In this document: positions 1 through 5,451 of the stretch, piece by piece
How positions within the stretch are numbered: position 1 is the stretch's first letter
How the letters are laid out: each line of letters begins with the position of its first letter
NCBI RefSeq assembly: GCF_030530635.1
Contig: NZ_JAUMUL010000085.1
Span: 1-10,189 of the forward strand
Origin: Actinomyces sp.
GTDB lineage: Bacteria; Actinomycetota; Actinomycetes; Actinomycetales; Actinomycetaceae
Length of the DNA stretch: 10,189 nt
Reading direction: 5' to 3'
Position numbers and translations under genes: made by a program
The notes under the pieces: generated by a model
Told to the model about the DNA's origin: nothing
The model's database searches: none
Seen by the model: only the letters and a program-made list of their open reading frames with translations

Positions 1-1
1 C

Positions 2-52
2 CGCACCATCACCTACCTCACCGACCAAGCCGAAACCCAAAAAAGACACTAA
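2..52 (+). pseudogene. C-terminal tail of probable IS3 OrfA (partial, enters from the left edge)
   Basis: An open frame from the window edge reads RTITYLTDQAETQKRH and stops with TAA at 50-52. It lies 28 nt before the OrfB-like ORF at 81, the usual position of OrfA (the helix-turn-helix subunit of IS3-family transposases). Only 16 residues are visible and they carry no diagnostic motif. The assignment therefore rests on position and could be wrong. Confidence 0.35.
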
Positions 53-80
53 AACACCCACCGGAACGCCAGGTCGTTTT

Positions 81-871
81 ATGACTCAACATTCCACGGG
101 CCCGCCGGCAGCCCAGTATGAGCTGATCCGCCGCAAACAGGGGCAACTACCCGATTGCCTGGGTGCGCTCGGTGGGTGGACGGGTGTGTCGAAGTCCGGC
201 TACCACACGACTGGCGCAGCAGGCCTGAGTCCGCCACCGCTACCCGGCGTAGGGAGCTGGCCGCACATATCGAGAAGATCTTCGCCGAGTCCGACGGCAC
301 CTACGGGTACCGCAGGGTAGCCGCCACATTGGACTGGCAGGGGGCGCAGGAGGACGTGGGCACGGTCAGGTCGATCATGGGCAAGCTGGGTCTACGCGCG
401 GCGCGGCCGCACCGCAAGGTCCGTACCACGGTTCCGGCCCAGGACCTGGACGAGCGCCCCGACCTGATCCAGCGAGACTTCACCGCAACTGTCCCGGGCG
501 TGAAGTGGGTTGGGGATATTCCCCCACTTCGTGGGAGGTACCCCCACCTACATTCCCACCTGGGCGGGGCTCGTGTACCTGGCCACCGTGCTGGACCACC
601 TGAAGTCCTATGGGATTAGGCCGCCGGTGAGACGCACCGGGGTGCGCTGGGACAAGTGCGTGGGCGGAGTCCTTCAACGCCACGCTCAAGAATGAGCGCG
701 TGCACCGCATGGTCTACCCCGTCCAGAGCAAGGCGATAAGGGATGCATCGTGGACCAGCATTGACCTATAATCAAAGATGTCTGCGCTCGACGATCGGGT
801 ACCGCACACCCAACCAGTTCGAACACGAACCAACGCAGGCCCACCCCGACATTCTCCACCACCCTTCTTAG
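81..871 (+). pseudogene. IS3-family transposase OrfB, degenerate (frameshifts, 25-nt insertion, internal deletion)
   Basis: IS3-family OrfB is the DDE (rve) transposase subunit. Recognisable pieces occur in order but in different frames. QYELIRRKQGQLP and GVSKSGYH are in frame from 81. After about 208 the frame shifts and gives RRRELAAHIEKIFAESDGTYGYRRVA and then FTATVPGVKWVGDI (ending 520), which carries the first catalytic Asp. A 25-nt insertion (521-545) separates this from TYIPTWAGLVYLATVLDHL. The sequence then jumps straight to KSYGIRPPVRRTG near 597-603, so the segment normally holding the second Asp (the HSDRG region) is missing. An extra base near 650-660 shifts to AESFNATLKNERVHRMVYP, which carries the catalytic Glu region. 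Another shift near 770 gives YNQR...GYRTPNQFEHEPTQ. The final TAG at 869-871 lies in or beside foreign sequence. The gene is certainly inactive. Confidence 0.85.
521..545. repeat. 25-nt palindromic insertion inside the transposase remnant
   Basis: Conserved IS3 text runs GDI then TYIPTWAG. Here the ATT of Ile (518-520) and the ACC of Thr (546-548) are separated by exactly 25 nt, which also accounts for the frame change. The insert contains CCCAC-TTC-GTGGG (a 5-bp stem) and then AGGTA. The heptamer CCCCCAC at 521-527 recurs at 541-547 with a 20-bp period. The GGAGGTACCCCC-like wording resembles short dispersed palindromes I recall from actinobacterial genomes. That resemblance is from memory and was not searched. 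Confidence 0.55.
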
Positions 872-953
872 ACGCCTCGGCATACGCCCCCGCGCACTTC
901 CTAGCGATCTCAGCCCTGGCCTGCATTGACAACCCACTCCCCATGCCCGCCAC
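864..953 (-). pseudogene. N-terminal fragment of an integrase-type (IS481-like) transposase
   Basis: Reading leftwards from ATG at 953-951, about 30 codons give MAGMGSGLSMQARAEIARKC followed by AGAYAEASKK. This resembles the N-termini of actinobacterial integrase-core transposases, which begin roughly ARAEITxKYAxAYxxASKKDKG. At KK the similarity ends and the reading runs antisense into the IS3 remnant, so the junction lies at about 861-864. Everything downstream (helix-turn-helix and rve domain) is missing. A start at the internal ATG of MQARAEI is equally possible. The family assignment is from memory of the sequence pattern. Confidence 0.45.
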
Positions 954-967
954 GATCCCCGCCCCTT

Positions 968-1020
968 GCGGGCAGTTCTAGATGAGGCACCGAACCACTT
1001 TCGCGGGCATCTGAGATGAG
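968..1020. repeat. Imperfect direct repeat beside the integrase-type fragment
   Basis: GCGGGCA followed by GATGAG occurs twice: 968-974 with 981-986, and 1003-1009 with 1015-1020, a spacing of 34-35 bp. The second copy includes the small palindrome CATCT-G-AGATG (1008-1018). The pair sits just upstream of the transposase fragment that starts at 953 (-). It could be the subterminal transposase-binding repeats of that lost element, with the outer end near 1030. This reading is positional inference. Confidence 0.4.
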
Positions 1021-1033
1021 TCTCGTCGCACCC

Positions 1034-1062
1034 TTGACACGGCAGCGCATGGTGAGTAAACT
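1034..1062 (+). promoter_or_regulatory. Housekeeping-type promoter for the peptide/MauE unit
   Basis: TTGACA (1034-1039), a 17-bp spacer, then TAAACT (1057-1062). The -35 is a perfect consensus and the -10 matches TATAAT at four of six positions including TAnnnT. The predicted start near 1069 gives a leader of about 54 nt before the GTG at 1123. It lies immediately outside the insertion-sequence debris, so the unit seems to keep its own promoter. Confidence 0.65.
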
Positions 1063-1065
1063 CAC
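1052..1065. promoter_or_regulatory. Palindromic operator candidate overlapping the -10 box
   Basis: GTGAGT-AA-ACTCAC is a perfect 6-bp inverted repeat with a 2-bp centre, and it contains the whole -10 hexamer (1057-1062). A protein bound here would block RNA polymerase. No regulator gene is encoded next to it, and the PadR site downstream (2203-2219) has a different sequence, so the cognate factor is unknown. Confidence 0.45.
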
Positions 1066-1122
1066 AAATGCGATTTTGTTACTTGAGCTACACACGCGGC
1101 TCCCTGCCGAAAGGAAAGGACC

Positions 1123-1468
1123 GTGACGCAGCAAATGCGCCTTCATGCTCTTTCTCGCCCCCCCGAGGTCGGACGTCGTCACGGCGCACCGTCATCGGAA
1201 CCGCCGGAGGGGTGGGCTTTTTCGGCCTCATCCAACTTCTCTTCCCCGAGAAGACGTCAGCCAACGCGACCCCGCACCTCGACCGGAACCAGCAGTAACA
1301 CTGACGACCGTCATCGACTTCGAAGATCAGGGAAGACGCTCTCAGGCTTATTTCGACGACATCAACACCGGCGCTCAGGCACACCTCGCGGCGGCAGCGG
1401 TCTTGTGCACCGGCTGCCTAGCGACATACTGCACACGTTGGCAACTCTACTGCGCTCCTATTATCTGA
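1123..1468 (+). pseudogene. Frame-broken gene for a probable Tat-exported cysteine-containing small protein
   Basis: Three successive frames carry plausible parts of one ~114-residue protein. GTG at 1123, with GAAAGG 8 nt upstream, gives MTQQMRLHALSRPP. At a run of seven C (1158-1164) the sense moves to the next frame. That frame has a twin-arginine-like signal: SRRTVIG, a hydrophobic stretch (GGVGFFGLIQLLF) and the cleavage-like SANA ending at 1268. It stops at 1298. Between 1281 and 1298 the sense moves again to TTVIDFEDQGRRSQAYFDDI and a tail LCTGCLATYCTRWQLYCAPII, with four Cys spaced CxxC-x4-C-x6-C (codons at 1406, 1415, 1430, 1451) and TGA at 1466-1468. Each move equals one missing base, so this is a pseudogene or contains sequencing errors. 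I do not recognise the family. The stop lies 25 nt before the MauE-like start, which suggests co-transcription. The three-part reconstruction is inference. Confidence 0.45.
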
Positions 1469-1493
1469 GCGACGCACTCCGGAGATGACCAGC

Positions 1494-2057
1494 ATGGTAT
1501 GGGCACTCGGCATAGTCAGGATTCTCGCGGGTGTAGTTCTTGCTGCGGCCGCGCAGGGGAAACACCGGCAGACTCTTGCGAAGAACGTCGGTGACATTGA
1601 AGGTTATCGCCTGGCTCCTCGACCAGTTGCGGTCGTCGTCGCCGTTACGTTGCCCGCCGCCGAACTGGTCCTGGGGACAGCACTGGTCCTGGGCATGTGG
1701 CCCAGAGTAATCTCTTGGACAGGTGCCACATTGTACTTCGTCTTCGCCGCCGTGGTCGCTCAGGCGGTCATGCGGAGACTGGCCAACGAGTGCGGCTGTT
1801 TCGGGGCGCTGCGGCAGTCGACAGTCAACGGGGCAATCGCCGGCAGGAACCTCACCATCGCGGTTCTCCTCGCCGCTGCGGCGGCATGGCCCGGTGAGCC
1901 GCGGCTCGCACTCGCGGGCAACGACTTCTCTCTGATGGCCGCAACGCCCCTGGCACTCATCGCAACTTGGTGGATCGGGGAATCGATCGGACAAGCGCGC
2001 AGAATACTTCACACCAGGCCCGCCGATGCTCAGCACGAGGCGCCCGCTCCGCACTAG
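1494..2057 (+). CDS. MauE/DoxX-like redox-associated membrane protein
   Basis: The 187-residue protein has four or five predicted membrane helices (about 2-20, 44-68, 72-93, 117-132, 147-165). It carries an E-CGC-FG motif (C100, C102) after the third helix, typical of the MauE branch of the DoxX-like superfamily. In methylamine utilisation, MauE is an inner-membrane protein needed with MauD for maturation of the disulfide-rich MauA subunit. No other mau gene is present here, so a methylamine role is unlikely. A role in thiol/disulfide handling for an exported Cys partner is inferred from the broken Cys-peptide gene just upstream. The ATG at 1494 is preferred because GGAG at 1481-1484 is 9 nt away; the in-frame ATG at 1485 directly touches that GGAG. 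The C-terminus is His/Ala/Pro-rich and hydrophilic. The gene looks intact and shares the promoter at 1034. Confidence 0.75.
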   Translation: MVWALGIVRILAGVVLAAAAQGKHRQTLAKNVGDIEGYRLAPRPVAVVVAVTLPAAELVLGTALVLGMWPRVISWTGATLYFVFAAVVAQAVMRRLANECGCFGALRQSTVNGAIAGRNLTIAVLLAAAAAWPGEPRLALAGNDFSLMAATPLALIATWWIGESIGQARRILHTRPADAQHEAPAPH

Positions 2058-2105
2058 CGTCGCACATCGCCAGAAGAAGACGCCTATCTACGAGGCTGGG
2101 TGGGT

Positions 2106-2132
2106 GACGGACCGGTAGCTCCACTACCCGTC
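2106..2132 (+). terminator. Possible weak hairpin terminator after the MauE-like gene
   Basis: GACG, a 4-nt bulge, GGTAG, loop CTCCA, CTACC, CGTC forms a 9-bp interrupted stem 49 nt after the stop codon. No T-run follows, so if it ends transcription it does so weakly or with Rho. It is the only stem-loop I see between this gene and padR. Confidence 0.25.
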
Positions 2133-2202
2133 CAGCTGCGCGTCGCGGCACCACGAGCAGGGTAGCGATAACCGCCACACTCCTAGCACTACACACCACA
2201 GG

Positions 2203-2219
2203 TATACACTGCGTGTATA
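2203..2219. promoter_or_regulatory. PadR operator candidate (perfect 7-bp inverted repeat)
   Basis: TATACAC-TGC-GTGTATA is a perfect dyad ending 9 nt before the padR ATG. AT-rich dyads of this kind are typical targets of PadR-family repressors, which usually autoregulate and control an adjacent transporter. The right arm overlaps the predicted -10 box, so binding would block transcription of all three genes. Confidence 0.7.
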
Positions 2220-2221
2220 GT
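2216..2221 (+). promoter_or_regulatory. -10 box of the padR-ABC operon; transcript probably leaderless
   Basis: TATAGT (2216-2221) matches the TATAAT consensus at five of six positions and lies 7 nt before the A of the padR ATG at 2229, the usual distance from -10 to the transcription start. No purine-rich ribosome site lies between them. The mRNA would therefore begin at or next to the start codon, a common arrangement in actinobacteria. The -35 region (2193-2198, ACACCA) is poor. Confidence 0.5.
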
Positions 2222-2228
2222 CCCGCTC

Positions 2229-2753
2229 ATGGACACCCGCCTCACCCTCCTCGGGCTGCTCGGCACCGGCCCCGGCTACGGATACGACCTCAAGACGCAC
2301 TGGGACCGTTGGTTCGCCGACACCAAACCGCTCGCCTTCGGCCAGGTCTACGCCACCCTCGCCCGTCTGTTGCGCGACGGCCTCATCGTCCAGACCGGGG
2401 CCGAAACCGGCGCCGGCCCGGAGCGCAAGCGCTACGAAATCACCAAGGCCGGCCGCGCCGCCGTCGAGGAGTGGATCCGCAGCCCCGAGGTCCCCTCCGA
2501 CTCCATCCAGGCGGACCTGTTCGCCAAGACCATCATCGCGCTCCTGCTCGACGACGACGCCGAGCACCTCCTGGACCTGCAACGCGCCGCCCACACCGCC
2601 CGCATGCGCGAACTCACCCGCCGCAAGGAGGGGGCAGACCTGCACACGATCCTCATCGCCGACCACGCCCTGTACCACCTGGAGGCGGACCTGCACTGGA
2701 TCGACCTGACCGCCGCCCGCCTGAACGAGCTGCGCCGGGAGGTCCGGGCATGA
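2229..2753 (+). CDS. PadR-family transcriptional regulator
   Basis: The 174-residue cytoplasmic repressor has a PadR winged helix at about 1-85. It begins with LTLLGLLGTGPGYGYDLK, continues with the recognition-helix region GQVYATLARLLRDGLI, and has a wing PERKRYEITKAGRAAVEEW. A helical C-terminal dimerisation domain (about 95-170) includes LHTILIADHALYHLEADLHW, as in the longer PadR subfamily. The family normally represses its own gene and a linked efflux transporter and releases DNA on binding a small hydrophobic ligand. The dyad 9 nt upstream and the ATGA overlap with the ABC ATPase gene fit that arrangement. The start at 2229 is supported by family N-terminus alignment and the -10 spacing; no ribosome site is present. 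The ligand is unknown. Confidence 0.9.
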   Translation: MDTRLTLLGLLGTGPGYGYDLKTHWDRWFADTKPLAFGQVYATLARLLRDGLIVQTGAETGAGPERKRYEITKAGRAAVEEWIRSPEVPSDSIQADLFAKTIIALLLDDDAEHLLDLQRAAHTARMRELTRRKEGADLHTILIADHALYHLEADLHWIDLTAARLNELRREVRA

Positions 2754-3538
2754 GCACCGCATCCTCCACACCGAACGCTTCGGCCGCCCCAGTCGCTTCC
2801 CCCACATCCTCCCCCGCCTCGGTACCCGAGGCGATCGTGCAGGCGCGCGGACTGAAACTCACCTTCGGCACCACGCACGCCCTGCGCGGCATCGACCTCG
2901 ACATCGCCACGGGCGAGGTCCTGGCCATCACCGGCCCCTCCGGCTCGGGCAAGTCCACGCTCCTGCACGTGCTGGCGGGAGTGCTGACGCCCGACGCCGG
3001 CAGCGTGCACTACGGCGGCCGCGACATCGCCGCCCTCAATGAAGCCGACCGCGCCCGCCTGCGCCTGGCCGAGTTCGGCTTCATCTTCCAGTTCGGTCAG
3101 CTCCTGCCTGACCTATCGGCGCTGGACAACGTGACACTGCCACTGCTGCTGGCAGGGACCTCGCGCCGGAAAGCCCTAGAACGCGCCCACACCCAACTGT
3201 CGGCCCTCGACCTGGGCGACCACGAACGCAAACTGCCCACCCAGCTCTCGGGCGGGCAGGCCCAACGCGTCGCCGTCGCCCGCGCCCTGGCCACCTCGCC
3301 GCGTATCCTGTTCACCGACGAGCCCACCGGTTCCCTGGACTCCCTGGCCGCCGAGCAGACAATGGGCGCCCTGCTCAAGGCCGCGCGTGCGGCGCACTCC
3401 GCCCTGGTGATCGTCACCCACGACGCCCGCATCGCAGCCTACGCCGACCGCGAGGTGATCATCCGCGACGGGCGCGTCAGCCTCAACAACGGGCTGCTCG
3501 CCGCAGCCCGGCCCGACGGCGAGGAGCAGGCACGATGA
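2750..3538 (+). CDS. ABC transporter ATP-binding protein (MacB/LolD-like, FtsX-partner type)
   Basis: The 262-residue ATPase energises the permease encoded next. It shows Walker A GPSGSGKST (62-70), a Q-loop FIFQFGQLLPDL (111-122), signature LSGGQ (166-170), Walker B ILFTDEP (186-192), D-loop GSLD and the H-loop His in VTHD (H224). All catalytic motifs look intact. An N-terminal Ala/Ser/Pro-rich extension of about 28 residues precedes the domain and is unusual; M1 may not be the only start. The chosen ATG overlaps the padR stop (ATGA at 2750-2753), which implies translational coupling. The frame is also open upstream inside padR, but that part is shadow. ATPases of this type work with FtsX-like permeases in export or mechanotransmission rather than import. 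The substrate cannot be read from the sequence. Confidence 0.93.
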   Translation: MSTASSTPNASAAPVASPTSSPASVPEAIVQARGLKLTFGTTHALRGIDLDIATGEVLAITGPSGSGKSTLLHVLAGVLTPDAGSVHYGGRDIAALNEADRARLRLAEFGFIFQFGQLLPDLSALDNVTLPLLLAGTSRRKALERAHTQLSALDLGDHERKLPTQLSGGQAQRVAVARALATSPRILFTDEPTGSLDSLAAEQTMGALLKAARAAHSALVIVTHDARIAAYADREVIIRDGRVSLNNGLLAAARPDGEEQAR

Positions 3539-5451
3539 GCACGCTCCCCCTGACCCGCCTGGTGGTAGCCGGAGACCGCGCCGCTCGCCGCCGTCTTGCG
3601 GGTATTACGGCGGGCGTCATGATCGGCGTCGCGCTCTTCCTGCTACTGGCCGCCGCCGCCCAGGCCTTCGGGCAGCGCTCCGAGCGCTCCACCTGGACCG
3701 ACCTGATGCTGACAAACCCGGGGGCGATGCAGGAACTTGAGGAGGACACCGTCTTAACGCCGGAGACGGCCGCCGCCGTATCAGCCACCGACCACTACGA
3801 GGATCACCTGATCACCATCCTGATGGTTGCCGCCACACCGGACACCCGAGTGCGGATCCCCGGCTCCGCCGTCGTCCCCCGCCCGGGCCAGTACCTCGCC
3901 TCCCCCGCCCTGGCCGAGCTCATCGATGCCGTGCCCGCCGACCAGCTGGGCGAGCGCTACGGCGAGCGCGTGGGAGTCCTGTCCGACGACGCCATCGAGG
4001 GGCCGGACTCCCTGGTGCTGGTGCTCGGGGTGGAGCAGTCACGCGTACTGGAGCTGATCGCCATCGTCACCGGTCTCGGCGCGGCACAACGCGCCGAGCG
4101 CTTCGCCACCCTGCGGCTGATCGGCGCCACTCCCGGGCGAGTAGCGCGGATCGCCGCGGCGGAGACCGCCGTGACGGCCCTGCTGGGAGCAGTGCTCGGC
4201 GTCATCCTGTATCTCCTCCTCATCCCGCTGGCGGCGCGCCTTGAGATCGGCTCCTCGACCTTCTTCCCACGCGATCTGCTGACCTCGCCGGGAGTCATCG
4301 GCGCGACCGTCGTCGCCGTCCCCCTGATGGCGGCGGCAGTGACCTGGTGGACGACGCTGCGGGCCGACATCGGCCCCTTGGGTGCCTCCCGCGAGCGCCG
4401 CGAACACCCGCCGCGGCTGCGTTCCCTCCTGCCCCTGCTGCTGGGCCTGGCGGGACTGACGACGGTGCACATTCTCACCAGCGCCGTCGCATCCGGCTCG
4501 GGGTGGGCCGCCCTCATGCCCACTGGCCAACTGCTGGTGGCCTCATTCGTGCTGACCATGCTGGGGCTGCTGTGGGCCGGCCCCCTGCTGACCTCATGGG
4601 CCGCTCGCCTGGCGCAGCGCCGCGCCCGCAACGCGGCGCAGGTGATCGGTCTGGGCAGGATGGTCCAGCATCCCCGGGCGACCTTCCGCGCCGTCGGCGG
4701 CCTCGTCGTCGCCGTGTACGCGGTGACCCTGTTCGCAGTCGCCATCACCGCCGCGGCCGGCACCCCGGAGCTGCGCGAGGGCCGCGGCTATCTGGCACCG
4801 ACGACGCTGTACACGCTGCCCGAGCCCGACGCCGCAGCCGAGCTCGAGCAGGTGGCGGACCGGATCGCGCAGGTCGAGGGCGTGACCGCCGTCGCCATCG
4901 CCCCGGACGCGACGGGTGATTCCGAGGACGCCTCCATGCGGCTGGCGCTGCGGACGGAGGACGCCCGCGCCCTGGGCGCCCTCGACGCCGATTCCCCGGG
5001 GGCGGTCGAGGACTCGGAGTGGGTCAGCGTCGGCTGGGACTGGCTCCTCAACGAGGCCGCCGATCCGCGGCCGTATACCGTGCCCGAGGCCGATGCCACG
5101 GCCATGCTGCTGGTCGCGACCGACGGCGAGGCGGCCTCGGTGGAGCGCGCCCGCACCGCCATGGTGAACTCGACGCCGGGAGTGATCACCCACTATCCGG
5201 TCTCACGGGTCGACAATGTGGTCACCTCCGCCTCCGCGTTGGAGAACCAGTTCGCGGCCCTGGGATATATCGGCATCCTCATCGCCGCGGGGGTATCGAC
5301 GGCGGCGCTGGCGGTATCCACCGTCTCCTCTCTGCTGGCGCGGCGCCGGGTGCTGTCGCTGCTGCGCCTGGTGGGGATGCCCCAACGGACGCTGCGGCGG
5401 GCGTGGGTGGCTCCGGCGCCGTCGGGAACGCCGGCACTTACCCCGCTTTAG
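3535..5451 (+). CDS. FtsX-type ABC permease, C-terminally truncated and probably internally deleted
   Basis: The 638-residue membrane protein is the partner of the upstream ATPase (ATGA overlap at 3535-3538). It has a first membrane helix at about 21-45, an extracytoplasmic domain (47-165), an FtsX core with RFATLRLIGATPGRV (189-203), helices near 205-232, 255-275, 297-318, 330-350 and 386-408, a second external domain (410-570), then helix 574-602 and the second FtsX signature LSLLRLVGMPQRTLRR (607-622). Family members continue after this point with two or three more helices. Here similarity ends at about 626 and a tail PAPSGTPALTPL leads to TAG, so the final ~80-100 residues appear lost. 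The helix normally just before GLGAAQR (180-185) is reduced to LELIAIVT, which suggests a second, in-frame deletion near 4040-4075. The protein may not be functional. The stop overlaps the stop of the convergent PTS gene. Confidence 0.85.
   Translation: MSTLPLTRLVVAGDRAARRRLAGITAGVMIGVALFLLLAAAAQAFGQRSERSTWTDLMLTNPGAMQELEEDTVLTPETAAAVSATDHYEDHLITILMVAATPDTRVRIPGSAVVPRPGQYLASPALAELIDAVPADQLGERYGERVGVLSDDAIEGPDSLVLVLGVEQSRVLELIAIVTGLGAAQRAERFATLRLIGATPGRVARIAAAETAVTALLGAVLGVILYLLLIPLAARLEIGSSTFFPRDLLTSPGVIGATVVAVPLMAAAVTWWTTLRADIGPLGASRERREHPPRLRSLLPLLLGLAGLTTVHILTSAVASGSGWAALMPTGQLLVASFVLTMLGLLWAGPLLTSWAARLAQRRARNAAQVIGLGRMVQHPRATFRAVGGLVVAVYAVTLFAVAITAAAGTPELREGRGYLAPTTLYTLPEPDAAAELEQVADRIAQVEGVTAVAIAPDATGDSEDASMRLALRTEDARALGALDADSPGAVEDSEWVSVGWDWLLNEAADPRPYTVPEADATAMLLVATDGEAASVERARTAMVNSTPGVITHYPVSRVDNVVTSASALENQFAALGYIGILIAAGVSTAALAVSTVSSLLARRRVLSLLRLVGMPQRTLRRAWVAPAPSGTPALTPL
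5413..5434 (-). terminator. Hairpin after the PTS operon (candidate terminator)
   Basis: CCGGCG (5413-5418) and CGCCGG (5429-5434) form a perfect 6-bp G+C stem with a 10-nt loop, 13 nt beyond the stop of the - strand PTS gene. There is no U-run. The left foot coincides with the place where the permease reading loses FtsX similarity (about 5412). The hairpin may therefore belong to the PTS locus and mark the recombination boundary. Confidence 0.35.

Larger units (their letters stand above)
1..1030. mobile_element. Composite insertion-sequence remnant (IS3-type plus integrase-type)
   Basis: This stretch contains only broken transposase sequence. An IS3-type orfA tail (2-52) and a multiply frameshifted orfB (81-871) lie on the + strand. 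From about 863 the sequence changes to the start of a different transposase on the - strand (864-953) with its upstream end repeats (968-1020). The left boundary lies outside the window. The right limit near 1030 is inferred, because a clean promoter starts at 1034. No intact inverted-repeat pair or target duplication was found, so the element is not mobile as it stands. Confidence 0.7.

Noticed and set aside
1158..1164. Programmed frameshift at the seven-C run
   Set aside because: A second unrelated frame break follows at 1281-1298 and no stimulatory stem or slippery heptamer was recognised. Gene decay is simpler.
1485..2057. Methylamine utilisation locus
   Set aside because: Only a MauE-like protein is present. 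No methylamine dehydrogenase subunit, MauD or electron carrier is encoded nearby.
2213..2749. Upstream extension of the ABC ATPase frame to GTG 2213
   Set aside because: This part overlaps padR in another frame and is Arg/Pro/His-rich shadow. The ATGA-coupled ATG at 2750 is the credible start.
2124..2807. 227-codon open frame on the - strand
   Set aside because: It is antisense to padR and the start of the ABC gene, and its Gln/Val/Gly-rich composition is typical of a shadow frame in high-G+C DNA.
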